64,000 bases of DNA from Clytia hemisphaerica (Eukaryota > Cnidaria > Hydrozoa > Leptothecata > Clytiidae), in assembly GCA_902728285.1 (NCBI GenBank), contig CACVBU010000165.1, forward strand, positions 124,001-188,000. The letters run 5' to 3'. Position numbers and translations under genes: made by a program. Below are positions 23,901-35,290 of the stretch, piece by piece. The notes under the pieces were generated by a model. The model made no database searches and was not told the DNA's origin. It worked only from the letters and a program-made list of their open reading frames with translations. Position 1 is the stretch's first letter. The number at the start of each line of letters is the position of its first letter.

Positions 23901-26900
23901 AAAACAATCGACTCTAACTGATTTGTACACGTCATAAAAAGAACATGCAAAAACATTTTTTCATCAGCCAAGCCAACAGTAATACAACTCACTCCATGTA
24001 TAGCATGAATTTGAGTATGAATTTTACCTCACTCATTTCCTATACTCAAAATTACTAGTCACTCCATGGGAACATAAAATCAACCTTCGGTATATGGATT
24101 AATGTTGTTATCTGCTATCCATTTGTTGTACCTGAAAAGATCGGAAAACGATTTTCATTTTTTGAATTATCCAGAATACTGCGTGTCCCAAAAAAAAAGT
24201 GGACAAATTTTTATATAAAGTAGAAATTCATCATCTAAACTGGGCTTAGAATAATTGAGATAAGATTACAATTCTCCATCTATCGGATTTTACTTTGTAT
24301 AAAAGTTTGTCCGGGTTTATCAGAGACACTGTAATGTGGCTTCTTCGTTTTCTTTTTGTTCACAAGATTGCATCAAGATTATCTTGATACCCAGGTATCA
24401 TAAGAATAACATCGTTGATTCGGCTAAGATTCCACTTTATGAACTTAGAATCACTTCTCGGGTTTACCTGGTTGATTATTGTGAAGGGTTTTAGTAGAGG
24501 TACGAAAAATAGTTTATTTTGAGGCTAACTTTATGAAACTCATTATTCAACAACCCGGTGTCCTGGTTTTCTACCGCTAGAAAATTAGCAGTGAACTCTA
24601 ACTTCCGGGAAGTGGAATCTTAACCAATGTCAGAATCAGTAATTTTTCACTGCTTGATTTATCTTTATTTTTCTTCTATTCGTGATCTTGGCACATACCA
24701 ACAGCTGATTGGTTGTATATGACGTAAAATCAGTCAATACATCACTTGCAACCAATCAGCTGTTAGGTCCGTGAAAGACATTACGCAATGGTGCATATCA
24801 TGAACTCTAAATCTTGTTTCTAGCTCTACCTGGAGATATTGAAGTCATGGTACGAATGAAAACCACCATCGATGACCAACGTGACACTATAAGACGTCAT
24901 AATCATCAATTAACTTCACAACGCAACGAGATAGACGCCGTAAGTTTTACGTCGTGCCGTTATTCATAAAAGTGGCATGTCGAAGACAAGGTTCCTGCGC
25001 TTTTTCATTAGAACCAGTAAATGTTTATTTCGTGATTTCAGGTTTGAATTTTATCAAAGTGTTTGGCAAGTTTCTGAATTCTGATGCTTAATTTAATAAA
25101 ATTGTTTATAAAAAGAATAATAACTTGATTTAAAATTATTTAAAACAAGCCTGAGAGCTCCTCCAACCCCCCCCCCCCCCCGAGAAGATCAAAGTATACT
25201 TCTCTTTAGCATTGTAGCACTGTTTCTATGACATCAAACAATTAAGCTTTATAGTTCATTACTATAAAATAAAAGAGAAACATAGTGTAATTAAACTTTT
25301 TGTTAATTTCATTCCAGTCAGTTATGATACATTTTTTCTGTTGGATGTAGACAATATCCATATCTGACCAAAGTGTTATCTAGAAATAAATAAGAAAATT
25401 GCCAAAACGTCAGAACCAAAATAAAGATATCCATCAAATATACATAGAAACTGTACTTTTTGTTTTACTTGATAAAACTCCAATAACACTTTAAACTCCA
25501 GAAAAACACAATTTGCATTAAAATCTTTGCAAAACGTAGTTCATATTTATAACATTTCAACAGGAACTGTATTTTGGTAGACTTGGTCAAATTACAGAAA
25601 CCATTTGTCAGTTGTCTGCAAGGCCAATGAGGTACGTAAAAACTGACTGCTATTCAGTCAAAGCCAAAATTTGGCAAGGTCAGAAAACATAATTTACATC
25701 CAGTCTTCGTAAATAAATTTTGCAGTTTAGTACTGTCAAGTTACACAACATGCACACAACCATCTTGAAGAATTTGCTGGTCGCAAATGATAATCGAAAG
25801 CAAAACTTAAAATTCATAACTATGCAGGGAAGCTCATTTCCCCCCCATTTTGCTTTAAACTCCCTTTTGATTGGTCTATGAATTTGGGCGATCGCTTTAC
25901 CGCCTTGGCGGAATAAACACACGACCATAATAAATAAATTCAACAGGGCAGCGGAGTAGCAATTAATTTCAACTGGAAGTCCTCTCTTCTGTGCCAAGCA
26001 CTGGCAGTGTTTTTTAAACTTTAAAACAATGTTAAATGAAGACCATATGGATCTGTTTGTTATGACTGTGTAAGTTGTGACGAGAGTGTGCATGTTGTGT
26101 AACTTGACGGTATAATTCATTAAATTCTAGAAACCATTTTTCATAACTTTCTGCAGTCCGCTTTCTGCAAGCCTGATAAGAGATATGTATAAACTGTTAT
26201 CGCCATTCATTCCATTCAATCATTCAGTCAAAACGTGCGCCAAGGTTAGAAAAGGTTAGAAAAACACAATCTGCGTCCGGAACTGCGTGAAAAATAGTTT
26301 GATCAATTTCAACAAGAACTGTATATATTAATATTAAGGGCTCTGACCATAGTATAAATTGATTTTAGTATCTGAACATAAAAGTTATGTTTTAGATTCT
26401 TTAACACTTTTAACAAAGAATTGCCTTTATAAATTGCTTTTTAATCAAACCCCTTAAGAGTAATTAAGAACTTAATTGCAAAAATGACGTTATGAACTTT
26501 AAAAAGACGTTAATAATATGTTGCATCACCTTCTTTTATAAAAAGTGCTAAGTTTTAATGGGTAATTAACCTTTTTGTTTCGAACTTTTTTTCAAACTTT
26601 CCGCAAAGAATTGAACTATTTTAAATTTTGCGGGAAATTTTTCTAAAAAGATGTGTCAAAAGTTATGACTGTTTTTTTAAGCAAAATCCAGATGAAAAGT
26701 TGATGAAAAACCACTATTTTGAAGATTTCGAGACAAAGAAGAATTTACAAAAATTTTCCGCAAAAATTTTTATTGTTCGGTAAAAGATACACCATCTACT
26801 GCGAAAATTTTTTCAAAATGTTTTTTCTTCGCCGAAACTAAGCTCTTCAAAGTTGAAATACTCTTCCTCGCAAAAGTCTTCATTTTCTTCTTCATCAAAT

Positions 26901-29900
26901 TTTTTCAATGCAATTTTTCGATTTTCAGATTCAGTAATAGTTTGTCTAACAGAAAATGTATAACATGCCATAGTTTTATTGGTTACATCAGTCAGAAAAC
27001 ACATTTTAAACACGGCAATTATGAAAAATTCACTATGGTCAGAGCCCTTAATATAATTGATCAAATTCCAAAGACCATTTGTCATAATTTTGCAAGTCCA
27101 ATAATAGGAGATGTGATGTCATTATTTGGTTCCCGTCATCTGACCGACCCTGATTTACGGTCAGCAGGTAGAGTTGGAGAGTTGGAAAGCTTTTCCGCTG
27201 CTTTGCTGGATTTCCACTGTCGACCTCTGCACGCTCTGTGTTTACAATTTTTCAAATCGAAGTAACGAGCCGCTTGCTAATGGAGAGTAAATCGAAAACC
27301 AGTTTATCCACGGTTTCTCAATTTCTTAATTCGGATCAGTCCACACGGATTCCCTTTCAACAAGATGTAGCTGCTTCTGAAAAGAAAAATATTTCCGACC
27401 GATCGAATGACCCCAGTTTTTAAAGTAGAAATGACGGGAACCAAACAATTTTTTGCGATTCGCCTTATCAAACACGTCCAGCCAAACCAAGTCCAAAAAA
27501 GCACGATTGCATCCAGTCTTTATCAAGTTTAGACAGTAGCTGTACTTTTTTAAACTTTATCAAATTCCAATAACATTATAACACCATCAATCCCACCTAG
27601 AGGCAAACAAGAAAAATATGTTTTTATTGCAAAAACTAATAAAAAGCAACAATAAAAAGTATCAGAAAATTCAACATAAACAAAAACTTGAGCAAACGGC
27701 TTTAAACCTTCAAAAGATGTAGAAAAAGAATCCCCTTGATGAAAATCATGTGTTTGATTTGCCGAGTTAAAAAATAAATGACAGAAATTGAAGCTTGCAA
27801 CAGATTTACACTCAGTTACACTGGAAATGCTTTGGTACAACACTGACTTATCACATCTGACTTATCACATTTCGCTAAATGCTCAGAGCGCGACGGCCCA
27901 TTTTCCCTTTCCTATCTTTCACCTTACCTGTTTATTCTACTTTCTGAGACTTAGTTTCTCTCTGAGCAATCAGCGAAATCTGACTTATCGCTTGAGCCGC
28001 CATCTTGAAACACCACATTATGATCTGTAAAAACGACGCTAAAAGTACCCAAAAAGTTAACCCAATCGGAAGAAAGTTTAGAAATCAAAGTGAGATCGGG
28101 AAATCGGATTTTTTTTTTTGCCGTCTCATGGAACTGGAAAATTTTACCTATTTGAATGCTCAGCTTAGGCTGACCAAAAACTTTTACTTTTAATTTGTCC
28201 TATCTACTTTAACAATTCATCTTTTTGGCCATTGCTTATATGTATTAGATCTTTACCTTTTAGCTTCAAGAACAAGTCACGCGTCTGGGTGACATCAACG
28301 AGCGTTTACGATCCGATTCGAGTGTCTTATCGAACGAATCTATAACATCCAGCGAATCGATTCACAACGAGAAGGCTGATCTTAACACTTCGACTGCATC
28401 TCTATTAGATGAACTACGAATGGAGGATGCGAATTATAACGAATATGAAGAGGAAGAAACTATGGAAAATTCGAGTTTCGCAGTCTTAACAACGTCTATA
28501 TGTCTAACAAGTGATGAAACGAACGATACGCCCGACAAACAAGATGCACCCTCGGAGCGACCGCCCGTCAAGAAGGATCCAGACCGACCGAGATACACGT
28601 TAAAAGAAATGCAGAGTTTACTTGAGGAGAGGAACACGTATAAAATCAAAATGATGGCCCTCGAAGAAGAGCTAGAACTTTATAAGGACGGGTAAGACCC
28701 TTTTTTACATTTGCTTTTTACGGGCTGGAAGTTTCGCGTGGTCAAAATTATTGGCCCCGTAGTTCTGCTTATTTTTTAGCGAGTACCTCACAAAAATGGG
28801 GGATTTTTTATTTCCTTACACTTTGATGGTTTTAGGAAAAAGAGGGCTTCGAAAGTCGAATGTCTGGAGCCCGAAAATCTGGCAGTAACGAAAAATCCCG
28901 GTTTTTGGTAAGGTGCTCGCTAGAAAACCTGTAGGAATCGAGAGTGGAGGTGACCCATGTATCATTTGATAACACATGTGAAAGCTTTTCAATCGGGTAT
29001 CAACTCTCCAATCGTGTTTGAAGTTTTCCTGTATTTCCATTTTTATTTAGTGGGCCGAACTTTTTGAAAGCGACACAATCCGCACCAGCCAACGTCAACG
29101 ATCCCCAAAAGAAGAATTCTGGTGTTAGAACGTTGTAAGTAGTTGTTCTTTGGCTGTCCAATTCTTTCCGTCCCTGCCTTAGCCAAAGAATTTAAATCTT
29201 CGTACAAATTTGTACAGCTTTTCCCAAAGAAAATTGTAATCTTATTTCAACTATTCTAAGCCGAGTCAAAATACTGAGTTTTGAGGAATTTACTTTATAA
29301 ATTAAAATTTGCTGGTTTTTTTTGGGACACCCTTTATTTCTTTGGTTGTCTCCCTGTCGTAGTTTTGGTTTCAACAACTCCATCTTTAAATATATTAAGG
29401 CCGGTCTCCACTTGCGCGCGCTGCGATCGCACTTTTTGGTTTCAATACTTTTTGCTTGGAAAAAAGATCATGTCATAAAAATGTAGCGCGCGCTTGTAAA
29501 AAATGTTGAACACATTTCAACTTTTTTAACCGTTACGTCAGATCGCGCCAATGGAGTTGCTTAATTTTTCTTTTGACCAATAGTGTGGAAGCTTTTCTCG
29601 AAAAAGTGCGATCGAAGCGCGCGCAAGTGTAGACCGGCCTTTAGGGGATCTTTGAAATGTACGCTTTGATATACGAATAATCTTTTTAGAACAAGACTCG
29701 TGCCTCAGATGTGTGGCTTTCAGGAGGTCCCCCAAAATGTAGCTCTTAACATTAACACTAATCCTTACGTTAACTTGTTTAATTATCTACCTTATCGGGG
29801 AAAACTTCGTCGGGAAAAAGTAACGAAATTTTGGCCTTAATGCGTTTACCAACTACCAGCAAGTGACGAATATTTTTTCCCGACGAAGTTTTCCCCGATA

Positions 29901-29987
29901 AGGTATTTACTCATGCTTTTCAACTGTTATCGATTCATTAATCGACTTTTTCTATTTTTTAGTATGCAGAAATTTCTTGGGAAGTAA
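17996..29987 (+). CDS. RILPL1: RILP-like Rab effector (RILPL1-type), seven exons
   Basis: Adaptor with RILP-homology domains, linking Rab GTPases to motors and centrosome/cilium traffic. Exons: 17996-18101, 18536-18693, 19401-19557, 24824-24939, 28264-28691, 29051-29134, 29963-29987. All phases agree and give 357 residues, against about 400 in human RILPL1. The N-terminal RH1 domain spans residues 1 to about 60 (VYEHAASIGKDIEQIVQEYG, then IMPKIVYVLEQLE). Heptad-rich coiled coil follows to about 190. A Ser/Glu-rich linker covers about 190-280. RH2 is at 286-322 (DRPRYTLKEMQSLLEERNTY), with the arginines that in mammals contact phosphorylated Rab8/10. The start is chosen at GCCATGG, a good Kozak context directly before RH1. 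The 3' end is a tiny exon coding MQKFLGK. RILPL1 rather than RILP or RILPL2 rests on length and linker, so the symbol is approximate. Confidence 0.88.
18786..18883. mobile_element. 98-bp MITE, CCCAGCTGG/CCGGCTGGG ends
   Basis: CCCAGCTGGCACACAACGTT at the left and CCGGCTGGG at the right, flanked by TA (18784-18785, 18884-18885). The interior consists of alternating AACGTT words. Second copy of the element at 11125-11213. It lies in intron 2 of the RILP-like gene. Confidence 0.65.
19138..19379. mobile_element. MITE ending 21 nt before exon 3 of the RILP-like gene
   Basis: Ends CCTTATCGGGGAAAACTTCG and GAAGTTTTCCTCGATAAGG, flanked by TA. The inner segment with GCCTTAATGCGTTTACCAAC is duplicated in tandem, making it longer than the sister copy at 29788-29905. 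Its right TA is at 19378-19379 and exon 3 starts at 19401, so the branch-point region of this intron is transposon-derived or directly next to it. Confidence 0.75.
20007..20266. mobile_element. MITE with CACGTTTTTT ends, copy 2
   Basis: Same ends and inner words as 8865-9121: TACACGTTTTTTTATAAGAA at the left and TATAAAAAAACGTGTA at the right. A short internal tandem of TTCTTATATAGTTT is present near the right end. It lies in intron 3 of the RILP-like gene. Confidence 0.7.
20436..20600. repeat. 19-bp minisatellite
   Basis: About eight to nine tandem copies of GAGGTACCCCTCTTTTGTT, the inner ones identical and the third (ACCGCTGTTTTTTTTAGGT) degraded. Three units make 57 bp, which leaves the minus strand open as a repetitive ORF, but nothing suggests it is translated. 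It lies in intron 3 of the RILP-like gene. Confidence 0.85.
21274..21599. mobile_element. MITE with internal AATCCAGGGTGGT tandem repeats
   Basis: Ends TGGGTTATTCCAAATATAG and TTTTTCTGGAATAGCCCA form an imperfect inverted repeat extending inward (CCCCCTTTGTTGAGGAGG against CCTCCTAAACAGAGGGGG). Between them are about seven degenerate units of roughly 30 bp sharing AAAATCCAGGGTGGTC. No ORF of interest. Confidence 0.65.
21600..23265. other. intronic stretch without recognised features
   Basis: Part of the 5.3-kb intron 3 of the RILP-like gene. AT-rich. I see no exon, no clear transposon ends and no ORF with recognisable similarity. Confidence 0.4.
23266..23831. mobile_element. TTAA-flanked MITE, copy A
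   Basis: Ends TTAACCCTATTCAACCTAGG and GGCCGAATAGGGTTAA with TTAA at each edge, pointing to a piggyBac-type insertion. A 91-codon ORF inside (23405-23680) is not preserved in the sister copy at 32659-33238, which has an extra segment within it, so it is not treated as a gene. The two copies are close in sequence and lie in opposite orientation. Confidence 0.75.
24681..24803. mobile_element. MITE copy ending 20 nt before exon 4 of the RILP-like gene
   Basis: Relative of 4420-4583: the inner CAGCTGATTGGTTGTATATG and CAACCAATCAGCTGTTAGGT pair and the right end GCAATGGTGCATATCATGA are preserved, while the left end is more diverged. Exon 4 starts at 24824, leaving only about 20 nt of native intron for the acceptor tract. 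Confidence 0.65.
25575..27115 (+). repeat. three diverged copies of an intronic repeat
   Basis: The phrase AGAAACCATTTGTCA-like followed by TGCAAG and CCAATAAGAG-like words occurs at about 25598, 26130 and 27068, each preceded by GGTCAAATT/GATCAAATT and a CAAC(A)AGGAACTGTA-like segment. The spacing is uneven because 26334-27051 is an inserted element. This looks like an old tandem or repeated insertion in intron 4 of the RILP-like gene. Confidence 0.45.
26334..27051. mobile_element. TTAA-flanked element, GGGCTCTGACCATAGT ends
   Basis: Ends TTAAGGGCTCTGACCATAGT and ACTATGGTCAGAGCCCTTAA, with TTAA at 26334-26337 and 27048-27051. About 718 bp, without a transposase. The interior is AT-rich with weak internal symmetry. 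A relative with a similar right end forms the outer layer of the nest at 36363-37823. Confidence 0.7.
29395..29643. mobile_element. GC-ended MITE with TTA duplication
   Basis: Ends AGGCCGGTCTCCACTTGCGC and GCGCAAGTGTAGACCGGCCT, flanked by TTA on both sides (29395-29397, 29641-29643), the three-base target typical of PIF/Harbinger elements. The inverted repeat extends to GATCGCACTTTTT. It lies in the last intron of the RILP-like gene. Confidence 0.75.
29788..29905. mobile_element. MITE, CCTTATCGGGG family, short copy
   Basis: Ends CCTTATCGGGGAAAACTTCG and CGAAGTTTTCCCCGATAAGG, flanked by TA. 118 bp with a single copy of the inner segment that is duplicated in the 19138-19379 element. It lies about 57 bp upstream of the last RILP-like exon. 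Distantly similar TTCCCC/GACGAAAA words occur at about 41770-42125. Confidence 0.75.
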
Positions 29988-30616
29988 TCTGTGAAAACCC
30001 TGGACGTAACCGGTCTCCATTCTTTAGTTTGTTTTTTATTTATATGAAAATATAGTTGAATTTATATAATTATAGAAAAAGAAAGGATTTATTTTGAAAA
30101 GCAAGAGAAACGTTTTAATTTGAGTTATGAAAAAATTATTTCTAAAGTTTTTTTATCATTGAAAATTATTTTTATTAATTTTTTTTTTTACGTTGAATAT
30201 TTTTTTAAAATTAAATTCAGTTTGTTTGTTAAGTTTGAAATGTTTGAAATGTTATTTTATGAATGCTCTATGAAGTGAATATCTTTTTCCACTATAATAC
30301 TTCGACAACTTCGAGCTGGTGTTCAACCACTGCATAACTATTTGCTCCTTTCCCAGTGTCTTTCTCACAACCCTTAAACGGGCAAAACCTTTCGTTGGGT
30401 AACATTTTTAACTCTAAGAAAGTCTCTTGAAGTTGACAAGAAAGGAAAGATTTGCCTAAAAATTCCGTCACTTTCCCCGACTAAATATTTCACTTTCATG
30501 ACACTTTTGCACATGGAGAATACATTGAAAAGTACTTGGTAACGTAATATAATCTTCCTTGCATCTAGTCTACACGAGGATGAATAATATATCTCTAATA
30601 TTTGTTTCAATATACT

Positions 30617-30956
30617 TTAAGGGCAGAAACTTTCGCGGGCAGAAACTTTCACGTTTTTCGCGGTTTTGATCCTTTTTCGCGAAGAAAGTTTCTGCCAGGT
30701 AAGAAATTAAACCTGAAAAGCGCGAAAGTTCTTTTCGCAAAAAATAAACTTTCCTACTCAGGTTTGCACTGTTTGCTAAATTTTTGCGTGTTTTATGAGT
30801 TTTTGTTACCAAAAAGGGTAAATTTTATATGAATTTGCGAAAGTTCTTTCTAAGAAATTTCGGCTAAAACCATAATTCGCGAAACTTAAATTCGCAATAT
30901 CTCGCCATTTTTTTAACTTCGCGAAACTTTCTGCCCGCGAAACTTTCTGCCCTTAA
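30617..30956. mobile_element. TTAA-flanked MITE with GGGCAGAAACTTTCGCG ends
   Basis: Ends TTAAGGGCAGAAACTTTCGC and GCGAAACTTTCTGCCCTTAA. The terminal motif is doubled on each side (GCGGGCAGAAACTTTC inside the first). TTAA at both edges. Partial relatives at about 38737-38770 and 46886-46920 keep the CAGAAACTTTCACGAAA word inside both copies of the duplicated gene, so this family was active before that duplication. Confidence 0.75.
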
Positions 30957-31217
30957 CAATATATTATTTCATTATTATATTATTGACGAATTTTTAAAGA
31001 ATATAACATTTTTTTGTAATTCATAAATACTCCCATTGTTGCTTAGCATTCAAATACACAATTCGGAAGAAATTCTATTCAAGTTGTGTTGTACGAGTAT
31101 TAAAGTTGACTCTCTCTAATTCGAGGTTCAAGGACCAAAAGTTTTCTTCTAATTAGAGAAAGATTCGAATTACAGAGAGTAATTTAAACCATTTCCAGAG
31201 TTTAGGGGACCAATACT

Positions 31218-31452
31218 CTTTCATAACTTTTGATAGGAATATTTTCAAGGCATATTTTAAAACCTCAATTCTTATCAAAATTTCTTGCTCTTTCCGCTGG
31301 TACTAACAGTCACCTGATAACGTCATCTGACATCTGACAGGTGACATTAACATAATTTGGTGTTGCTGCTTAAAATTATGTTTTAGACCTCCTAAGGTTC
31401 ATCTGTAAACACAAATGCTTTAATCACCATCTGAAGTATTTTTGTGCTAAAA
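31218..31452. mobile_element. single diverged arm of the 5132-6087 element
   Basis: Matches the right arm of the fold-back element at 5132-6087 (CATAACTTTTGATAGGAA, TCTTTCCGCTGG, TTTAATCACCATCTGAAG) with frequent differences and lacks the other arm. Confidence 0.6.
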
Positions 31453-32658
31453 GAAGGCTATCATTCTTGATTCTTCCCCATTTAAGTAAAAACATTCGAT
31501 GAGTGGGTTATACCATAGTCCGTATAAAAAACCCTTGTTCTGGAAGCTGATTGTTGTAATTTTTTTTTAACTTTCCTTTGTTAATAACGATTATAAAAAT
31601 CGATTTGCTCAGTTTTTGATCACGTTACCAAATACACTGAATCCATTTGATGCAAAGTTGTTTTGTTAAAAATGATGCCTGTCAAAACAAGGCATGGCAC
31701 AACTAGACCAGAGAGAATTGATAATCAGCCTTTGAATTTCTACATCCTCAGTGGGGTTCAACAGCTTTACCGGCAAGTGTGGAAATATTTGGATTGGACC
31801 CGCCGCCGATATTGAGATTCAAACTATCACCAAAACTTAAAACATTGTGATTGGTGATTGTTTACGTATTAACTAAGATTTTGCGATAAAAATTGCGTAA
31901 ATTTTCAAGGGAATAAGTTCATAAGATCTTAATAAGGTCCATAAAAAAGGGCTGTTCCATTAAATTTCCATACAGGGGGGGGTGGACCAACCTTTTCAAG
32001 TCAATAAAAATCATTGAAAATGTGTCGATAACCCTTGGAAAATTGCGAAATTTGCAAAAGTTTCCTTGAAAGATTGTTTTCATACCTTAAAGTGAGGGTG
32101 GACGAACGAAAATACTCCGGTATTTTAAGCTCTACAAACCGGTGTGACGGTGTTATTTTTCGCAAGGTATGTCCGAAATTCCGTAGATTAAGCCGAAATT
32201 TTGATGGGAAAACAGAAACATTTCGAACCGAAACCCTTCCTTATTTAGGCTGGAGTCGAGTAATACCATAGTGCGATAGTGGGTGCTTTGCGATGAAGCA
32301 AATCCGATATAGTTATTACAGAAAAACAAAAGTTAATATACAGTTTGTCCCTTCTTATTTATTTGCTTATTTTCTACTCTGTCTGATTAGTCGTCTACAA
32401 TCATGGTCGGGGGAGGATTACGATTTTGGTAATTCCACGTTGATTTTGTTGGGGCTCAGTGGCTTCTAGGCTCTATATTTCAAACCTTATTGGAACAATT
32501 TTGAGCTTTTGGAATTCATATTCAAACCCTACATTTCAGAAGTAAGTTTGAGCTCCTAAAATTCATTTTCAGTGTTTAAAATTTCGAAAGTTTGTATCAA
32601 ACATTTTGTCCATTATTGTATGAGATATTATGAGGACGAAACCCACGAACAAGATCCT

Positions 32659-33238
32659 TTAACCCTATTCGGCCTAGGGGGGGGGGGCTCTTTCTGTTCG
32701 GAGGTCAAACTATTGGTAATAGCTCCTGAAATAATAGAGCTTTTGCCGTGAAATTTTCTGTAAATTCCTAACTTTTATTTAGCTTCAAAATAATAAAAAA
32801 TTTGACACCTAAAAATTTTCACACCTTGAGCATGAATCATGCCATGATGACATTTCTGACAGTAAGGTGTCACAAAAATTGACACTTTTCCAATACAAAT
32901 TGATTTTTAATGTCAAATATATCATTTAAACCGTAATTTATTGAATATTTAGGATAAAATAAGCATTTTAAACTCAGGCAACTTTATTCTAAAGCTTTTG
33001 TTAGAATACAATAGCTATTTATAAGAACAAAGGAAGTTTTCGGTTTTTGCTCACTTTGGGCTTGATAAGCGACGTCATCAAAAAAATTTTTGTCAAAAGT
33101 TACCTTACGTGACGAGGATCTTGTGTGCCAAATTTCATCCAAAAAGACCCACTAGATCAAAAGTTAAGGGGTGGTACAGGAAAAGCCCCCCCCCCTAGTT
33201 CTGAACCGCCCCTAAAAGCCTAGGTTGAATAGGGTTAA
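32659..33238. mobile_element. TTAA-flanked MITE, copy B (inverted)
   Basis: Reverse-complement relative of 23266-23831, with ends TTAACCCTATTCGGCCTAGG and CCTAGGTTGAATAGGGTTAA, TTAA edges and long C/G runs next to the ends. It contains a short extra segment (CATGAATCATGC region near 32830) that breaks the ORF seen in copy A. Confidence 0.75.
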
Positions 33239-33463
33239 GGCGGAAATTTATTAATTCTAACAGACTTTGAATTTAATTTCAAATTATTCTATGTATCGGT
33301 TGTCATATCGTATTAATAAAAAGTAAAATATTTGCAATAAATATTTTCATGGGGCACTCAATTGATTTTACATTAAGTTATTCCCTTGGAAATCTACGCA
33401 ATTTTCATCGCAAAATGTTACTTAAAACGTAAACAAAAACAATGTTATTAGTTTCGGTGTTTC

Positions 33464-34125
33464 AGAAGCAGCCACCGACCTAAAATTTGCAAATATCTGT
33501 TCTGATTTGCCAGCTGAAAGGATTTCCCCAAAATTAAGAACAATTTCTCGTTTTCCAGGGGAGAAATTTTTACTTCAGAACAGTTATATTTTTCCAGCTA
33601 GGAGGTAAAAAACTTTCGGAACAGGTACGAAATTACCAGGCGATTTATCTTATGCGAATTAACTGTTCTTATATCTACCAGAGCTGACAAAATCCTAGAA
33701 GAACAGATCGCTAAATTCCAGCTCGACTGAAGGACGTTTAAGAACAGAAACTTAATTTCCAGCTAACAGTTTAAATATCTGTGCGAGCAGATCGACAATT
33801 TTCAGATGGGCACAATTTTTCAGCTGCCACTCCAGGCAACCACATTCACAAGGAAAAGAACAGATCTCAAAGACTTTTTGAATTTTTTGAAATTCCCTCA
33901 GAACACGAGATAGGAAATTCTTAGACACCTGCTGTGCTTATTTTTTGGATATCAAACTCTTTTTCATAAGAACAGATCATATTTTTACAGCTGGTCCAAA
34001 TCTTCAGTAGAACAGACCACTTTTTTCCAGCAGACCTTTTTCTTTAGTTCGCTAAGAACAGACCACCATATCCAGCTGGAACGTGCCTTCAGAACAGTTA
34101 TTTTGAAGTCCCTCTTCGGTGGATG
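33464..34125. mobile_element. 662-bp block of degenerate GAACAGA/CCAGCT repeats flanked by 13-bp direct repeats
   Basis: GTTTCGGTGTTTC occurs exactly at 33451-33463 and 34126-34138, on either side of the block. Inside, about ten degenerate units of 50-60 bp pair an AAGAACAGAYC-like word with a TTTCCAGCTG-like word about 15 nt later. CAGCCACCGA near the left edge and TCGGTGGATG at the right edge form a weak inverted repeat. No ORF. The flanking sequence continues across the block as it does at about 34800 and 42960, so this behaves like an insertion of a type I cannot name. Confidence 0.6.
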
Positions 34126-34874
34126 GTTTCGGTGTTTCTTATCTTTATTTATGGAGCTCATATATTTTCATAATATTTCATGGAAAATTTTTAAAAATTA
34201 TACACACACTTCTAAAAGATCCACTGGGAACCCTCCCCTATGGAAAAATTGGTAAAAATATCGTCCCCAGTGGAAAATTGTACTTTAAGTTTTGTCCCAG
34301 TGAAAATAACCAGATAAGCAGATCCTCACTGCAACATATGTGCTATTTTTTCCATCCCTACTGAATTTTCTGACTTGAAAACAAAAGATTTAAAATCCCC
34401 ATCCATAAAAAATATGGGAATATCAATCCTCATCTAGTTTCAGTCCGTTTTTTTTATACCCACTGGCTGAAAAAATCCTACTTGGTCTGTGAGAAGGAGG
34501 TGTATTTATTGATATGGAAGCGATAAATACACCCCCTTCTCACAGACCAAGTAGGATTTCTAAAATCGGTATGAAACGGTATGAAAATAATGAAACACCT
34601 TTGGTAGAACCTACTTATAAAATGATGACGCGACGTTATAAAATAACAGACTTGAATTTTAAATTATTCCATGTATCGGTTGTCATATCGTATTTATAAG
34701 AATTTGCAATAACTATTTTCATGGACCACTCAATTGATTTTACCTAAGTTATTCCCTTGGAAATCTACGAAACTTTCATCGCAAAATCTTAGCTATACGT
34801 AAACAAAAACAATATTATTAATTTCGGCGTTTCTTATTGGTATTTATGGAGTTCATAATATTTCATGGAATATT

Positions 34875-34881
34875 TATAAAA
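34875..34881 (+). promoter_or_regulatory. possible TATA box, secreted gene copy 1
   Basis: TATAAAA within a well-conserved block that is also present upstream of copy 2 (44861-44867), about 410 bp before the start codon in each. Conservation is expected from the duplication itself, so this is weak support. Confidence 0.25.
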
Positions 34882-35290
34882 CTGATGCATAGCCCATATA
34901 TTCAAGCATGAATAAAAAAGGAGATTTATTCTCAGAAAGAGCTCTGATTAAAATCATCAAAGATGGAAAAGCAATCATTTTTTGAAAAGCATTTCAAAAC
35001 ATGATTTTTGTTTGAATTTTCGGTGTTATTTTACACGGAATTATACAAATTATTATGTTCTTGATATATTCTCGATTGCTATAAATGTTGGAACATCACA
35101 ATTAAAATATTATCACCTCTAAAATAATTTTGAAGGGCCATTGATTGAAGAACCTAAAATTTTCACGTTTTGATAATAATTCTTGTTGAGGAATTTTACT
35201 GTACTTTTGCTCATGGGGATATGATGAAGACATTTTTCACAATGAGTTTGTGCTAACTTTATTATTAATTTTTGACAATGATTTATCATT

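Noticed and set aside
32035-32271. 78-codon ORF
   Set aside because: It begins with a non-ATG codon and lies among repeats; no domain recognised.
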